Assembly: GCF_009882945.1 (NCBI RefSeq) | Contig: NZ_WTUY01000005.1 | Span: 227,816 to 291,815 of the forward strand | DNA: 64,000 nucleotides | Source of the DNA: Alcanivorax sp. DP30 | GTDB taxonomy: Bacteria > Pseudomonadota > Gammaproteobacteria > Pseudomonadales > Alcanivoracaceae | Reading direction: 5' to 3' | Shown here: one piece after another, positions 44,579-53,896 of the stretch | Position numbering within the stretch: the first letter of the stretch is position 1 | Layout of the letters: each line of letters starts with the position of its first letter | Program-made: the position numbers and the translations under genes | Notes under the pieces: model-generated | Told to the model about the DNA's origin: nothing | The model's input: only the letters and a program-made list of their open reading frames with translations | Databases searched by the model: none

Positions 44579-44760
44579 GGCGATGACTCCTGTCGGGTAT
44601 TGTTCCATTCTTCCAGCTCATCCCAAAGCTTGTCGGCATCACGCACCATGCTGGCAATGGACGGTTTGGCCGCTGGGTTGGAGAAACTGGCGGCCAGCGC
44701 ACGGCTGGCACACTCATATACAAACTCTTTTCGGCTCATTTCGGCAAGGGACTTGGTCAC
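44575..44760 (-). CDS. Small conserved-looking cytosolic protein of 61 residues
   Basis: Begins with GTG 44760 behind a near-perfect AAGGAGA site and ends overlapping the rhodanese start, which makes it a real gene. Sequence is charged, no signal or membrane segment: MTKSLAEMSRKEFVYECASR, then NPAAKPSIASMVRDADKLWD and a terminal ELEEWNNTRQESSP. I do not recognise a family. Coupling to the rhodanese gene suggests linked roles. Confidence 0.65.
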   Translation of the reverse strand: MTKSLAEMSRKEFVYECASRALAASFSNPAAKPSIASMVRDADKLWDELEEWNNTRQESSP

Positions 44761-44900
44761 GCTATCTCCTTGTTGTTGTTTCCTCTGAAGGTAGCACCGC
44801 CTGACTGCCGGGAACAGGGCGAGAGTCTAATCGGTGACATTTGCCCCGTAACGGGCACAATTGGCACTGTTGTCCGTTGAGTCTGCAAGGAGACCCTTCC

Positions 44901-45527
44901 ATGTCGGTATATGAAGTCCGCCACCCTCTGGTTAAACACAAACTCGGTCTGTTGCGACAACAGAGTCTGAGTACCCGCAGCTTTCGTCAGCTGACTTCGG
45001 AGATCGGAAGCCTGCTGACCTATGAAGCGACCGGGGATCTGGAGCTTGAGGATTGCAGCGTGGATACCTGGATGGGCCCTGCACCCGCACAGCGCATCAA
45101 GGGTAAGAAGGTTACCGTGGTGCCGATCCTCCGCGCAGGCCTGGGGATGCTTGATGGGGTGCTGGAGCTGATTCCCAGCGCCAAGGTGAGCGTGGTAGGG
45201 GTGTACCGGGATGAAGAAACTCTTGAGCCCGTGGCCTACTTCGAAAAGCTTGCCCATGATATTGATGAGCGGTTGGCGCTGGTCATTGATCCCATGCTGG
45301 CCACCGGTGGCTCTCTGGTCGCCTGTATCGACATGCTGAAGAAATCCGGCTGCAAGCAGATCCGGGCCCTGGTGCTGGTGGCCGCCCCTGAGGGCATCGA
45401 AAAGGTCAGGGCAGCCCACCCGGATGTGGATATTTATACCGCTTCGGTGGACCAGGGGCTCAACGAGAAAGGCTATATCGTGCCAGGTCTTGGTGATGCC
45501 GGTGACAAGATTTTCGGGACTCGCTAG
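44901..45527 (+). CDS. upp: Uracil phosphoribosyltransferase
   Basis: 208 residues, full length. Makes UMP from uracil and PRPP. Visible: [16 protein letters not shown] at the start, [30 protein letters not shown] and the PRPP loop [26 protein letters not shown] before ATG 44901. Followed 48 bases later by uraA, the usual salvage pair of uptake and conversion. Confidence 0.96.
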   Translation: MSVYEVRHPLVKHKLGLLRQQSLSTRSFRQLTSEIGSLLTYEATGDLELEDCSVDTWMGPAPAQRIKGKKVTVVPILRAGLGMLDGVLELIPSAKVSVVGVYRDEETLEPVAYFEKLAHDIDERLALVIDPMLATGGSLVACIDMLKKSGCKQIRALVLVAAPEGIEKVRAAHPDVDIYTASVDQGLNEKGYIVPGLGDAGDKIFGTR

Positions 45528-45575
45528 GGTGGATCTGCGGCCTGGGTGTCGCAAAAACAAATAGGGGAGTGGTGC

Positions 45576-46889
45576 ATGATTCAGCCGGGTTTCTGGAACT
45601 GGAAAATCATTCTGATTGGCGCGCAGATGCTGTTCGTGGCCTTTGGGGCCATGGTCCTGATGCCATTGCTTACCGGGCTCGATCCCAGTGTCGCGCTGTT
45701 TACCGCCGGGTTGGGAACATTGCTTTTTCAGTGGATCACCCGCCGCTCCATTCCCGTCTTTCTGGCCTCTTCATTTGTGTTTGTGGCGCCGATATCCCAT
45801 GCAGTGAAACAGTGGGGGGTGCCCGCCACCATGGGCGCGTTGTTCTGCACGGCAATTGTCTATGTGTTGCTTGGGGCGTTGGTGAAATGGCGAGGGCCGG
45901 GTTTCCTGCACCGGCTGATGCCACCGGTGGTCACCGGTCCGATCATCATGGTGATCGGTCTGAGCCTGGCGCCCACCGCCGTGAACTTTGCCATGGGGCT
46001 GGGCGGCAATGGTGAAATGCGGCTGTTTCCCTATGGTGATGCTCTGCTGGTGTCCATGGTCGCCATGTTGACCACCTTGCTGGTGGCCACACTCGGGCAT
46101 GGCCTGTTTCGGTTACTGCCGATTCTGTGCGGCGTCCTGGTGGGGTATCTGACGGCGCTGGGCATGGGCATGGTCGACTTCTCCACGGTGAAGCAGTCCG
46201 GTTGGCTGGAGGTGCCTGCGTTCATTGCACCTACTTTCTATTGGCCGGCGATCCTGTTCATGGTGCCGGTGGCACTGGCGCCGGCCATCGAGCATGTGGG
46301 TGATGTGCTGGCGATCAGCAATGTCACGGGTAAGGATTATATCCGCAAGCCGGGACTGCACCGTACCCTGACGGGTGATGGGGTAGCGAGTATGGCCGCC
46401 GCCCTGTTCGGGGGGCCACCGAATACCACCTATTCAGAAGTCACCGGCGCGGTGATGTTGACGCGTGTGTTTAATCCGGTGGTGATGACCTGGACGGCCA
46501 TCTTTGCCATCGGCCTCGCCTTTATCGGCAAGTTTGGACAGCTGCTGCAAAGCATCCCGACCCCGGTGATGGGCGGCATCCTGATTCTCATGTTTGGCTC
46601 CATCGCCAGCGTGGGCATGAATACCCTGATCAAGGCCCGGGTGGATCTGCATGCCCAGCGCAATCTGGTGATTGTCGCCGTGACGCTGATCTTTGGTATT
46701 GGCGGCATGGTGGTGGGCAATGGTGATTTCACCCTGCAGGGCATCAGCCTGTGCGGACTGGTGGCAGTGATTCTCAACCAGGTGTTACCTGACGCCCCTG
46801 ATACAGCCAACGATCTCCGTGAAGAGAAGGAATACGTTGACGATCTTGTTGAGCATTCTCGTGGCAACAAGCCCGGCGACGAGATATGA
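45576..46889 (+). CDS. uraA: Uracil permease (NCS2 family)
   Basis: 437 residues, about 12-14 membrane helices. NCS2 nucleobase:cation symporter with AFGAMVLMPLLTGLDPSVAL, the helix-3 region SSFVFVAPISHAV, VALAPAIEHVGDVLAIS (motif with key Glu) and GGPPNTTYSEVTGAV. GGGGAG precedes ATG 45576. Works with upp in uracil salvage. Confidence 0.92.
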   Translation: MIQPGFWNWKIILIGAQMLFVAFGAMVLMPLLTGLDPSVALFTAGLGTLLFQWITRRSIPVFLASSFVFVAPISHAVKQWGVPATMGALFCTAIVYVLLGALVKWRGPGFLHRLMPPVVTGPIIMVIGLSLAPTAVNFAMGLGGNGEMRLFPYGDALLVSMVAMLTTLLVATLGHGLFRLLPILCGVLVGYLTALGMGMVDFSTVKQSGWLEVPAFIAPTFYWPAILFMVPVALAPAIEHVGDVLAISNVTGKDYIRKPGLHRTLTGDGVASMAAALFGGPPNTTYSEVTGAVMLTRVFNPVVMTWTAIFAIGLAFIGKFGQLLQSIPTPVMGGILILMFGSIASVGMNTLIKARVDLHAQRNLVIVAVTLIFGIGGMVVGNGDFTLQGISLCGLVAVILNQVLPDAPDTANDLREEKEYVDDLVEHSRGNKPGDEI

Positions 46890-46992
46890 GTCAGCTTGTT
46901 GATTGCGCCAAAAGAGCCTTGTCTTCTGCGGCTGAGGTGAAGGTTGCAGTACAATGACCCGCTTGTGATGGTTTTGATTGAATAGTGGCGCC

Positions 46993-47784
46993 ATGAACCT
47001 GTCTTCCCCTATCGGCATTTTTGACTCCGGCATTGGCGGCCTCTCCGTGGCCAGGGCAGTGCGTGAGCAGCTGCCGGGGGAAGATATTCTCTATGTGGCG
47101 GACAGCTTGCATGCCCCCTATGGAGACAAGTCGGACAGTTTTATCCGTGAACGCATGCATGTGATTACGGACTTTCTTCTGAGTCAGGGTGCCAGGGCGG
47201 TTGTGGTGGCATGTAACACGGCAACCACCGCTGCCATCGCCCAGCTTCGCCAGACCTATTCTGTCCCCATTATCGGGGTAGAGCCGGGGGTAAAGCCTGC
47301 GGTGCTGGCAACCCGAAGTGGGGTCGTAGGCGTAATGGCGACGCCCAGGACCCTGCAAACCCATTCATTCGAATCCCTGGCGGCGCGGTTCAGCAGCAAA
47401 GTCAGACTGTTGGTGCAGCCTTGCCCCAATCTGGTCCATCAGATCGAGGGGCTGGACTTTGACAGTGAGGCCACCCAGGCGCTGGTGAGGGAATACGTGA
47501 TGCCGTTGCTGGAGGAAGGGGCGGATACTATCGTGTTGGGCTGTACCCACTATAACTATCTGTCCGCGCTTATCGCCCGGGTAGCGGGCCCTGAGATCTC
47601 CATCATCAGCACGGAAGATGCCGTGGCGCGGGAAGTGGTGCGACGGCTGGAAAGCTCATCGCGGGGCGAATCAGCGGCAGGTTCCGGTCGCGCTGCCTTT
47701 TATACCAGTGGTGATCCGGCAATCTTCAGTAAGCAGCTTGCGCACGTATGGGGGCCAGGGGAAGCGGTGTCTTCGCTCCGATAA
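46993..47784 (+). CDS. murI: Glutamate racemase
   Basis: 263 residues. Supplies D-glutamate for peptidoglycan. Two catalytic cysteines are visible in VVACNTATTAAI and VLGCTHYNYLSALI; N-terminal GIFDSGIGGLSVARAV is standard. ATG 46993 is chosen; a TTG at 46978 is an alternative. Stands alone between uraA and the convergent phosphofructokinase gene. Confidence 0.95.
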   Translation: MNLSSPIGIFDSGIGGLSVARAVREQLPGEDILYVADSLHAPYGDKSDSFIRERMHVITDFLLSQGARAVVVACNTATTAAIAQLRQTYSVPIIGVEPGVKPAVLATRSGVVGVMATPRTLQTHSFESLAARFSSKVRLLVQPCPNLVHQIEGLDFDSEATQALVREYVMPLLEEGADTIVLGCTHYNYLSALIARVAGPEISIISTEDAVAREVVRRLESSSRGESAAGSGRAAFYTSGDPAIFSKQLAHVWGPGEAVSSLR

Positions 47785-47904
47785 TAGGCCTCAGCTATGA
47801 TGTGGGGATGTTTTTCAGTGGTTGTCGAAATGGGCATGTCGAGTTCGATTGAAAAGAACCGCAAGCGATGTTCGCCCGGCTTCACCAAGCCCTGGCGCAA
47901 ACAA

Positions 47905-47936
47905 AAAACGCCCCGCATTGCGGGGCGTTCTTGTTT
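47905..47936 (-). terminator. Terminator after the PPi-phosphofructokinase gene
   Basis: Stem AACGCCCCGC / GCGGGGCGTT with a 3-base loop; on the minus strand followed by TTTTTTGT. Convergent side also has TTGTTT, so it may serve murI too. Confidence 0.88.
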
Positions 47937-47945
47937 CGGGATGGC

Positions 47946-49208
47946 TTAGATCTCGAACACGTCGTTCAGCTTCTTCGCCACCGGCACGAGCTTGAGCTTG
48001 GCGAACTGGGGCAGGCCATCCTTGTAGGGAGGGTAGGATTCGCCGCCGATCAGCGGGGCCAGGTATTCGCGGGCAGACGGGGTGATGCCAAAGCCATCCT
48101 TGCTGATGAACTTGCGCGGCATGGCCTTTTCCACGTTGGCCACTTTTTTCAACGGCGCTTCACCGATGGTCCAGCTATACTTCTTGGTTTTCTTGCGCTC
48201 GATGGTAGGCATCACCGCGTTCTTGCCGGCCACGGCAAACTCCACGGCGGCGCGACCCACCGCATAGGCCTGCTCCATGTCGGTGGCAGAGCCGATGTGG
48301 CGAGCGGCACGCTGGAGGTAATCGCTGACCGCCCAGTGGTACTTGTAGCCCAGCTCGTCTTTTACCATCTGGGCAATCACCGGTGCCACGCCACCCAGTT
48401 GCTTGTGACCGAAGGCGTCGGTGGTGCCGGCGTCAGCCAGGAAGGTACCGTCTTCGTAACGGGCGCCTTCAGAGACCACGATGACGCAGTAGCCGACTTT
48501 CTTCACGGTGGCTTCCACCTTCTTCATGAAGGCGGCCTTGTCGAAGGCGATTTCCGGGAACAGGATCAGATGCGGGGCATCGTCATTCTCTTCCTTGGCC
48601 AGACCCGCAGCGGCGGCAATCCAGCCCGCGTGGCGGCCCATTACTTCCATGACGAACACCTTGGTGGACGTGGCGCACATGCTGGCCACGTCCAGCGCCG
48701 CCTCGCGGCAGCTCACGGCGGTGTACTTGGCCACGGAACCGAAGCCTGGGGATACGTCGGTAAAGGGCAGGTCGTTGTCCACGGTCTTGGGCACGTGGAT
48801 CGCCTGGATCGGGTAGCCCATTTTCTCGGACAGCTGGGAGACCTTCAGGCAGGTGTCAGCGGAGTCGCCGCCACCGTTGTAGAAGAAGTAACCGATGTTG
48901 TGGGCCTTGAACACTTCAATAAGACGCTCGTACTGGCGTTGGGAAGTCTGCAGATCCTTGAGCTTGTAGCGGCAGGAGCCGAAGGCGCCACCTGGGGTGT
49001 ACTTTAGCGCTTCGATGGCGCTTTTGCTTTCTTTGCTGGTGTCGATCAGTTCTTCAGTGAGTGCACCGATGATGCCGTTACGGCCGGCATACACCTTGCC
49101 GATCACATCCTTGTTCTCGCGGGCGGCTTCGATAACGCCGGCAGCGGAAGCATTGATGACGGCGGTAACACCACCGGACTGAGCGTAGAAAGCATTTTTA
49201 CGCGCCAT
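47946..49208 (-). CDS. pfp: Pyrophosphate-dependent 6-phosphofructokinase
   Basis: 420 residues. Substrate motifs NGGGDSADTCLKVSQL, VPKTVDNDLPFTD and VFVMEVMGRHAGWIAAAAGL belong to the PPi-using group rather than ATP-PfkA (N terminus YAQSGGVTAVINASAAGV). PPi-PFK is reversible, so it can run toward fructose 6-phosphate in cells growing on lipids. The helical insertion region includes RYEDGTFLADAGTTDAFGH. Convergent with murI. Cofactor assignment rests on motifs, not assay. Confidence 0.85.
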   Translation of the reverse strand: MARKNAFYAQSGGVTAVINASAAGVIEAARENKDVIGKVYAGRNGIIGALTEELIDTSKESKSAIEALKYTPGGAFGSCRYKLKDLQTSQRQYERLIEVFKAHNIGYFFYNGGGDSADTCLKVSQLSEKMGYPIQAIHVPKTVDNDLPFTDVSPGFGSVAKYTAVSCREAALDVASMCATSTKVFVMEVMGRHAGWIAAAAGLAKEENDDAPHLILFPEIAFDKAAFMKKVEATVKKVGYCVIVVSEGARYEDGTFLADAGTTDAFGHKQLGGVAPVIAQMVKDELGYKYHWAVSDYLQRAARHIGSATDMEQAYAVGRAAVEFAVAGKNAVMPTIERKKTKKYSWTIGEAPLKKVANVEKAMPRKFISKDGFGITPSAREYLAPLIGGESYPPYKDGLPQFAKLKLVPVAKKLNDVFEI

Positions 49209-49484
49209 GACAGACCCCTTGATTCAATTTGCGTGCATTCTAGCGAAGGCGCGCGGGAAACACACCTGATGTTGTCTGACGAGGCAGCTACAAGCTTCAA
49301 GCTTCAAGCTACAAGGCGCGGGCTGATGCAGGGATGAGAGCCAATGCCGTGCCCGCGACTGGAGATTATGGTTCGCGGGGAAAGCGTTAAAAGAGTGGCG
49401 ATGTATGTTCTCGTGTTGCAGCTTGAAGCTTGTAGCTTGCTCATCCGCTTGCCTTTCCCTCCCGCTCTGGAAGAATAGCCCCCC
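49209..49484. repeat. AGCTTGAAGC-family element upstream of the 49485 gene
   Basis: 49286-49316 (AGCTACAAGCTTCAAGCTTC, AAGCTACAAGG) and 49416-49442 (TTGCAGCTTGAAGCTTGTAG, CTTGC) are inverted arms about 150 bp apart. The interior has GTGCCCGCGACTGG and GGTTCGCGGGGAAAGCGTT. A second copy with the same interior order is at 50018-50163, so the small membrane gene is flanked by both. Confidence 0.7.
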
Positions 49485-50009
49485 ATGAAAGCATTGATGA
49501 CACTGTTCTGGCGGCTGGCGATTTTTCGGGCCGGGCCGGAAGATACGCCTTACTCTCCGTCTATCATGGCCATGGTGCTGATGATTTGGACGGTCCTGCA
49601 GCTGATGGTTGGGCTGAGCCAGGATAGTGTGCCGGTGGGCCTGCTGCTGGTTAGCCAGTGGCTGGCCCTGTCCATTTTGCTGTTCGGCACTCTGGTGTTG
49701 CTGTCCTTCAAAGGGCTCAAGGGCCGATGGCTGCAGACGGCTACGGCCCTGGTGGGGGTCGATGTGGTGTTGTCACTGGTGAATCTGCCGTTGCTTGCGG
49801 CAGGAGTGTTGCTGGGGACGGGAGCCGGAGGCTTGCAGGTTTTCTACCTGCTGCTGGTCAGCTGGCAATTGGCTGCCCAGGCTTTCATCTTCCATCGCGC
49901 TCTTAACGTGGGGCCTTTTCTGGGTCTGGCCATTTCCATGATGTTGCTGGTGGTCAGCTACGGCACCATCGCTACCGTGTTGCCCTCGGTGCTGGTGCCG
50001 GCGGGCTAG
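49485..50009 (+). CDS. Hypothetical four-helix inner membrane protein
   Basis: 174 residues with four or five hydrophobic helices (about 28-45, 50-75, 82-115, 120-135, 145-168) and a short cytosolic N terminus MTLFWRLAIFRAGPEDTPYS. It resembles Yip1-like or PilN-unrelated small membrane proteins only in layout; I do not recognise a family. Located upstream of mpl but separated by repeat DNA. Bounded on both sides by copies of the same dispersed element. Confidence 0.7.
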   Translation: MKALMTLFWRLAIFRAGPEDTPYSPSIMAMVLMIWTVLQLMVGLSQDSVPVGLLLVSQWLALSILLFGTLVLLSFKGLKGRWLQTATALVGVDVVLSLVNLPLLAAGVLLGTGAGGLQVFYLLLVSWQLAAQAFIFHRALNVGPFLGLAISMMLLVVSYGTIATVLPSVLVPAG

Positions 50010-50324
50010 AACCGCAGATACAAGCTGCAAGGCACGGCTTCAGGCTATCGGTTCGACGATGCTGTGTCCGCGACCATGACGTTGTGGTTTGCGGGGAAAG
50101 CGTTCAACGTTTGGCGAAACAGTCTCTCGTGTTGCAGCTTGAAGCTTGTGGCTTGCAGCTGCCTTTAATACCGCGTCAGAGACGGAGCCTGCATCGCCCG
50201 GGTGTGGTAATCACCACTCGATTCACGAAACTCATCCCTGTATCTCTCATTCTCACCACCGGGCTCTTCACCTGACGCGGGGGAGCCGTTAAGGTTCAGG
50301 GATTCAAAGACAGGCGCGATCTCC
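50010..50324. other. Gap before mpl with a second AGCTTGAAGC element
   Basis: 315 bases. 50018-50163 is a copy of the 49286-49442 element: ATACAAGCTGCAAGGC start, TGTCCGCGACC and GGTTTGCGGGGAAAGCGTT interior, CTCGTGTTGCAGCTTGAAGC then TTGTGGCTTGC end. 50164-50324 holds the mpl leader; no clear promoter was placed. Confidence 0.6.
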
Positions 50325-51680
50325 ATGCATATTCATATTCTCGGCATTTGTGGCACCTTCATGGGCTCTTTGGCCCAGCTGGCAAAGGCCCAGGGGCACC
50401 GGGTCACCGGTAGCGACCAGAACGTCTACCCGCCCATGAGTGACCAGCTGGAGGCCGCCGGTATCGAACTGATTCAGGGCTATGATCCGGCCCAGCTGGA
50501 CCCGGCACCGGATCTGGTAGTGATCGGCAATGCACTGAGTCGTGGCAATCCGGCGGTGGAAGCGGTGCTCGACAAGGGCCTGGCCTACACCTCCGGTGCC
50601 CAGCTGCTGGAAGAGGTGGTGCTGCCCGGTCGCTGGGTACTGGCAGTGGCCGGCACCCACGGCAAGACCACCACCAGTTCCATGCTGGCCTGGATACTGG
50701 AACATGCCGGTCTTAACCCGGGTTATCTGATTGGCGGCGTGCCCGGCAATTTCGGCGTATCGGCCCGTCTGGGCGAAACGCCGTTCTTTGTGGTGGAAGC
50801 TGACGAATACGACACCGCTTTCTTCGACAAGCGCAGCAAGTTTGTTCACTACCGGCCGCGTACCGTGATTCTTAATAATCTGGAATTTGATCACGCGGAC
50901 ATCTTCGCGGATCTGGCGGCGATCCAGACCCAGTTCCATCATCTGATTCGCACGGTGCCGTCCACCGGCCGTCTGATTCTCCCCCACGGTGAAGTGGCGC
51001 TGGAAGAGACTCTGGAGAAAGGGTGCTGGAGTGAAGTGGAGCGGTTCGGCGAAGAGGACGCCTTGGGGTATCGACTCGACAAGGCCGACGGTTCCCTCTT
51101 CACCGTGCTGGAAAATTCTCAGCCAGTGGCTCAGGTGAACTGGGGTCAGACCGGTCGCCACAGCGTCAATAACGGCATGGCCGCCTTGCTGGCTGCTCGC
51201 CATGTGGGCGTGACCCTGGCCGATGGCGCCGCGGCCTTGAGTGAGTTTGTTGGTGTAAAACGGCGCATGGAACTGCGCGGCGAAGTGGACGGTGTGCGCA
51301 TCTACGATGACTTTGCCCATCACCCCACAGCCATCGCCACTACCCTGGAAGGTTTGCGCCGCAAGGTGGGCGAGGGGCGCATTCTGGCCATCATTGAACC
51401 CCGCTCCAACACCATGCGCATGGGAAGCCACAAGGCCGCGCTGGCTGGCAGCACGGTGTCTGCCGATGAAGTGATCTGGTATCAGCCGCCGGGACTGGAC
51501 TGGTCACTGGATTCGGTCCTGGAAGAGTCCACGGTGACGTCATCGGTGAGTGAATCCCTGGATGACATTATTGCCCGGGTGGTCGCTCACAAGGGTGAGT
51601 CACTGGATGTGGTGGTGATGAGTAACGGCGGCTTTGGCGGGATTCATCAGAAGTTGCTGGATGCGTTGGCGCAGGGGTAG
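50325..51680 (+). CDS. mpl: UDP-N-acetylmuramate:L-alanyl-gamma-D-glutamyl-meso-diaminopimelate ligase
   Basis: 451 residues. Recycles murein tripeptide by ligating it to UDP-MurNAc. MurC-like Mur ligase with HILGICGTFMGSLAQLAKA at the N terminus, ATP loop VAGTHGKTTTSSMLAWIL, VEADEYDTAFFDKRSKFVHY and YDDFAHHPTAIATTLEGL. The G-T-F-M-G start instead of MurC GIGG separates it from MurC. In Pseudomonas mpl is next to ubiX, as here with one gene between. Confidence 0.94.
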   Translation: MHIHILGICGTFMGSLAQLAKAQGHRVTGSDQNVYPPMSDQLEAAGIELIQGYDPAQLDPAPDLVVIGNALSRGNPAVEAVLDKGLAYTSGAQLLEEVVLPGRWVLAVAGTHGKTTTSSMLAWILEHAGLNPGYLIGGVPGNFGVSARLGETPFFVVEADEYDTAFFDKRSKFVHYRPRTVILNNLEFDHADIFADLAAIQTQFHHLIRTVPSTGRLILPHGEVALEETLEKGCWSEVERFGEEDALGYRLDKADGSLFTVLENSQPVAQVNWGQTGRHSVNNGMAALLAARHVGVTLADGAAALSEFVGVKRRMELRGEVDGVRIYDDFAHHPTAIATTLEGLRRKVGEGRILAIIEPRSNTMRMGSHKAALAGSTVSADEVIWYQPPGLDWSLDSVLEESTVTSSVSESLDDIIARVVAHKGESLDVVVMSNGGFGGIHQKLLDALAQG

Positions 51681-51956
51681 CTACAAGCTTCAAGCTAAAA
51701 CGCGGGCGGATTTGTCGTACCCTTCCAGGTCGTGCCTGCGGGGGATGAGTGCAAAAAATATTTGTGCTGATCTGCATCATGTTTTCTGGCTGAGTGGGAC
51801 ATAAATTAAAGGGTCAATTGGCTCGGTGCGAGAAGGATGGGTTATACATCTTCAGGTTTTTACTCCCACTGTTATCGTCAATCGCGGGCACGGCATTGAA
51901 GCAAACTCAGCCTTTCCCGCGTTGCAGCTTGAAGCTGTCTTTTCAAGGGGTTCTTC
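51681..51956. repeat. AGCTTGAAGC-family element between mpl and the DUF2214 gene
   Basis: 51681-51698 (CTACAAGCTTCAAGCTAA) and 51917-51938 (CGTTGCAGCTTGAAGCTGTC) form inverted ends about 255 bp apart, with CGCGGGCACGGCATTG inside. A more divergent member of the family at 49286 and 50018. No gene seen between. Confidence 0.55.
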
Positions 51957-52412
51957 ATGTTCTGGTCAGTTGTCTGGGCATCGACCCATTATCTGAGCAT
52001 CCTGGTGCTGTTCGGCTGCGTGTACGGCATGTTGCTGTTCTGGCGTACCGAGGTGAACGGGTACAATTTCCGTACCCTGTTATGGCTGCATGTGGCCTAC
52101 TGGGTATCGCTGGTGTTGGTGCTGGTCAGTGGTCTGGCGCGGGCCGGGTGGACCGAGAAGGGGATGGCATTCTATATGGCCAATCCCTGGTTTCACGCCA
52201 AGGTGACCGTGTTTGTGTTGATAATATTGATCAGTCTTTACCCGGTGAAGGTCATGCGTGCCTGGCGTCACAGTGCGGTTGGCGGAGCGGTCCCGCCGGT
52301 GACACCTGAATTGCAGAAGACCCTGCGCCGGACCCTGGTGGCAGAAATACATTTGATTTCACTGATGCCGATCTTTGCAGTGTTGATGGCACGCGGTGTA
52401 GGAATGGGATGA
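51957..52412 (+). CDS. DUF2214 family membrane protein
   Basis: 151 residues, four membrane helices. Matches the DUF2214 pattern with [40 protein letters not shown] and [21 protein letters not shown]. Function unknown; distantly similar to CopD-type membrane proteins with conserved His. Overlaps ubiX by four bases, so probably co-translated with it. Confidence 0.8.
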   Translation: MFWSVVWASTHYLSILVLFGCVYGMLLFWRTEVNGYNFRTLLWLHVAYWVSLVLVLVSGLARAGWTEKGMAFYMANPWFHAKVTVFVLIILISLYPVKVMRAWRHSAVGGAVPPVTPELQKTLRRTLVAEIHLISLMPIFAVLMARGVGMG

Positions 52413-53014
52413 TGAGCAAACGCGTTACACTTGCGTTTACCGGTGCGTCCGGTGCGCCCTATGGATTGCGGTTACTTCAGTGTCTGCTGCAGGCAGACTG
52501 CGAAGTGTTCGTGATCCTGTCCAAGGCTGCACGCATCGTGATCGGCACGGAAACCGAACTCACCTTGCCAGCGGGGACCGGCAAGGCAGAGGAGGCGCTT
52601 CGGGGTTGGGTCGACACGGATAAAGGCAAACTGGTGGTCTGTGGGCTTGAGCAGTGGACGGCGCCCGTGGCCTCTGGCAGTGGCGCCCCGGCCGTCATGG
52701 TGGTGTGCCCCTGTTCCACCGGCACGCTCTCGGCCATTGCCAGCGGCGCCAGCGACAACTTGATTGAACGTGCCGCGGACGTGGCCATCAAGGAAGGCCG
52801 CAAACTGATTCTGGTTCCTCGCGAATCCCCGTTCTCTGCCATCCATCTGGAAAATATGCTCAAGCTGGCGCGCCTCGGCGTGACCATCATGCCCGCCGCC
52901 CCCGGTTTCTATCACCAGCCAGACAGTGTCTCGGACCTGGTGGATTTCATGGTGGCCCGTTTGCTGGATCATCTGGGCATTGAACAGAAACTGGTGAAGC
53001 GCTGGGGTGAATAG
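52409..53014 (+). CDS. ubiX: UbiX flavin prenyltransferase
   Basis: 201 residues. Attaches a dimethylallyl group to FMN to make prenyl-FMN for the UbiD decarboxylase of ubiquinone synthesis. N terminus [20 protein letters not shown] binds [43 protein letters not shown] and [10 protein letters not shown] are diagnostic. Linked to mpl as in Pseudomonas. Confidence 0.95.
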   Translation: MMSKRVTLAFTGASGAPYGLRLLQCLLQADCEVFVILSKAARIVIGTETELTLPAGTGKAEEALRGWVDTDKGKLVVCGLEQWTAPVASGSGAPAVMVVCPCSTGTLSAIASGASDNLIERAADVAIKEGRKLILVPRESPFSAIHLENMLKLARLGVTIMPAAPGFYHQPDSVSDLVDFMVARLLDHLGIEQKLVKRWGE

Positions 53015-53173
53015 AATAGCTATGTGCTAGACGCGCGAAGCGCCGTCTTCGTGCCGCCTCACCCCCACGGCAAAATCTCCCCAAACCCAGAGCAAATCCA
53101 GCCCTGTCACTTTGTGAGGCGTCCCTTGGACGGCCAAGCCCGGTCGATATGTTGTTTGACGGCAGGCAAAGGA

Positions 53174-53896
53174 TCAACTGTTGTTCAGGTTGTAGCTCAC
53201 CGGAACGGTGATACTGACCGGGATGGTTTTCAACTCCCGGGGTGGCGCTTCGAAGCGCAGCCGGGAGAGCAGTTCCAGGGTGGCGCGGTCGAGAATACGG
53301 CTGCCAGAGCTGTCTGCCAGCTCGACCTGTTCGGCGAGGCCTTTGGCGTTGATGGCAAAACTGATCTTCACGGTGCCTTCCTGCCTGCGCATACGCGCAC
53401 GGTGAGGATACTGTTTGTTGTCCTCGATGGTATTGCGCACCGTGGCAAGATAACGTTTCAGCAGGGTGTCATTGTCGCCGCTTTGATCTGCTCCCTTGCC
53501 AGGATCGCCAGCAATACCCTTCGCGCCCTGCTGCTGGTTCTGGGAGGCAGTCTGCTGCGCAGTTTCCAGCTGTTCATCAACGGGTGTGGTGGTTTCCTCT
53601 ACCACTTCCTCAACCGGTACCGGTTTGGGTTCCGGTTTGGGCTCGGGTCTTTTCACCACCGGCTTTGGTTTCGGCTTGGGTTTGGCCTTTGGCTTCGGTT
53701 TGGGTTTCGGCTCAGGGGCCGCTTGCGGGGTAACCTTGGGTGCCGGCGCGGGTGGCGCAGAGAGATTAATGGCAATCTCGGTAACACCGGGTTGCGCTGG
53801 ACGGCCGCCCGCCAGGGTCAGTACACCGACAGACACCAGTACGCTGGCATGGACAACGATGGACAGGCCCCAGGCCAGTAGCGTTCGTTTGTTCAT
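53174..53896 (-). CDS. tonB: TonB-family energy transducer
   Basis: 240 residues. N-terminal membrane anchor (LLAWGLSIVVHASVLVSVG, with the conserved His in the helix), a long Pro-Lys spacer (PEPKPKPKPKAKPKPKPK) spanning the periplasm, and a C-terminal TonB domain YPHRARMRRQEGTVKISFAI, LDRATLELLSRLRFEAPP. Energises outer-membrane transport. Stop-start overlap (ATGA) with exbD. Last gene of exbB-exbD-exbD-tonB. Confidence 0.92.
   Translation of the reverse strand: MNKRTLLAWGLSIVVHASVLVSVGVLTLAGGRPAQPGVTEIAINLSAPPAPAPKVTPQAAPEPKPKPKPKAKPKPKPKPVVKRPEPKPEPKPVPVEEVVEETTTPVDEQLETAQQTASQNQQQGAKGIAGDPGKGADQSGDNDTLLKRYLATVRNTIEDNKQYPHRARMRRQEGTVKISFAINAKGLAEQVELADSSGSRILDRATLELLSRLRFEAPPRELKTIPVSITVPVSYNLNNS

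Noticed and set aside
49209-52000. Insertion sequences suggested by inverted AGCTTGAAGC ends
   Set aside because: No transposase frame inside any copy and no evident target duplication; treated as non-autonomous repeats only.
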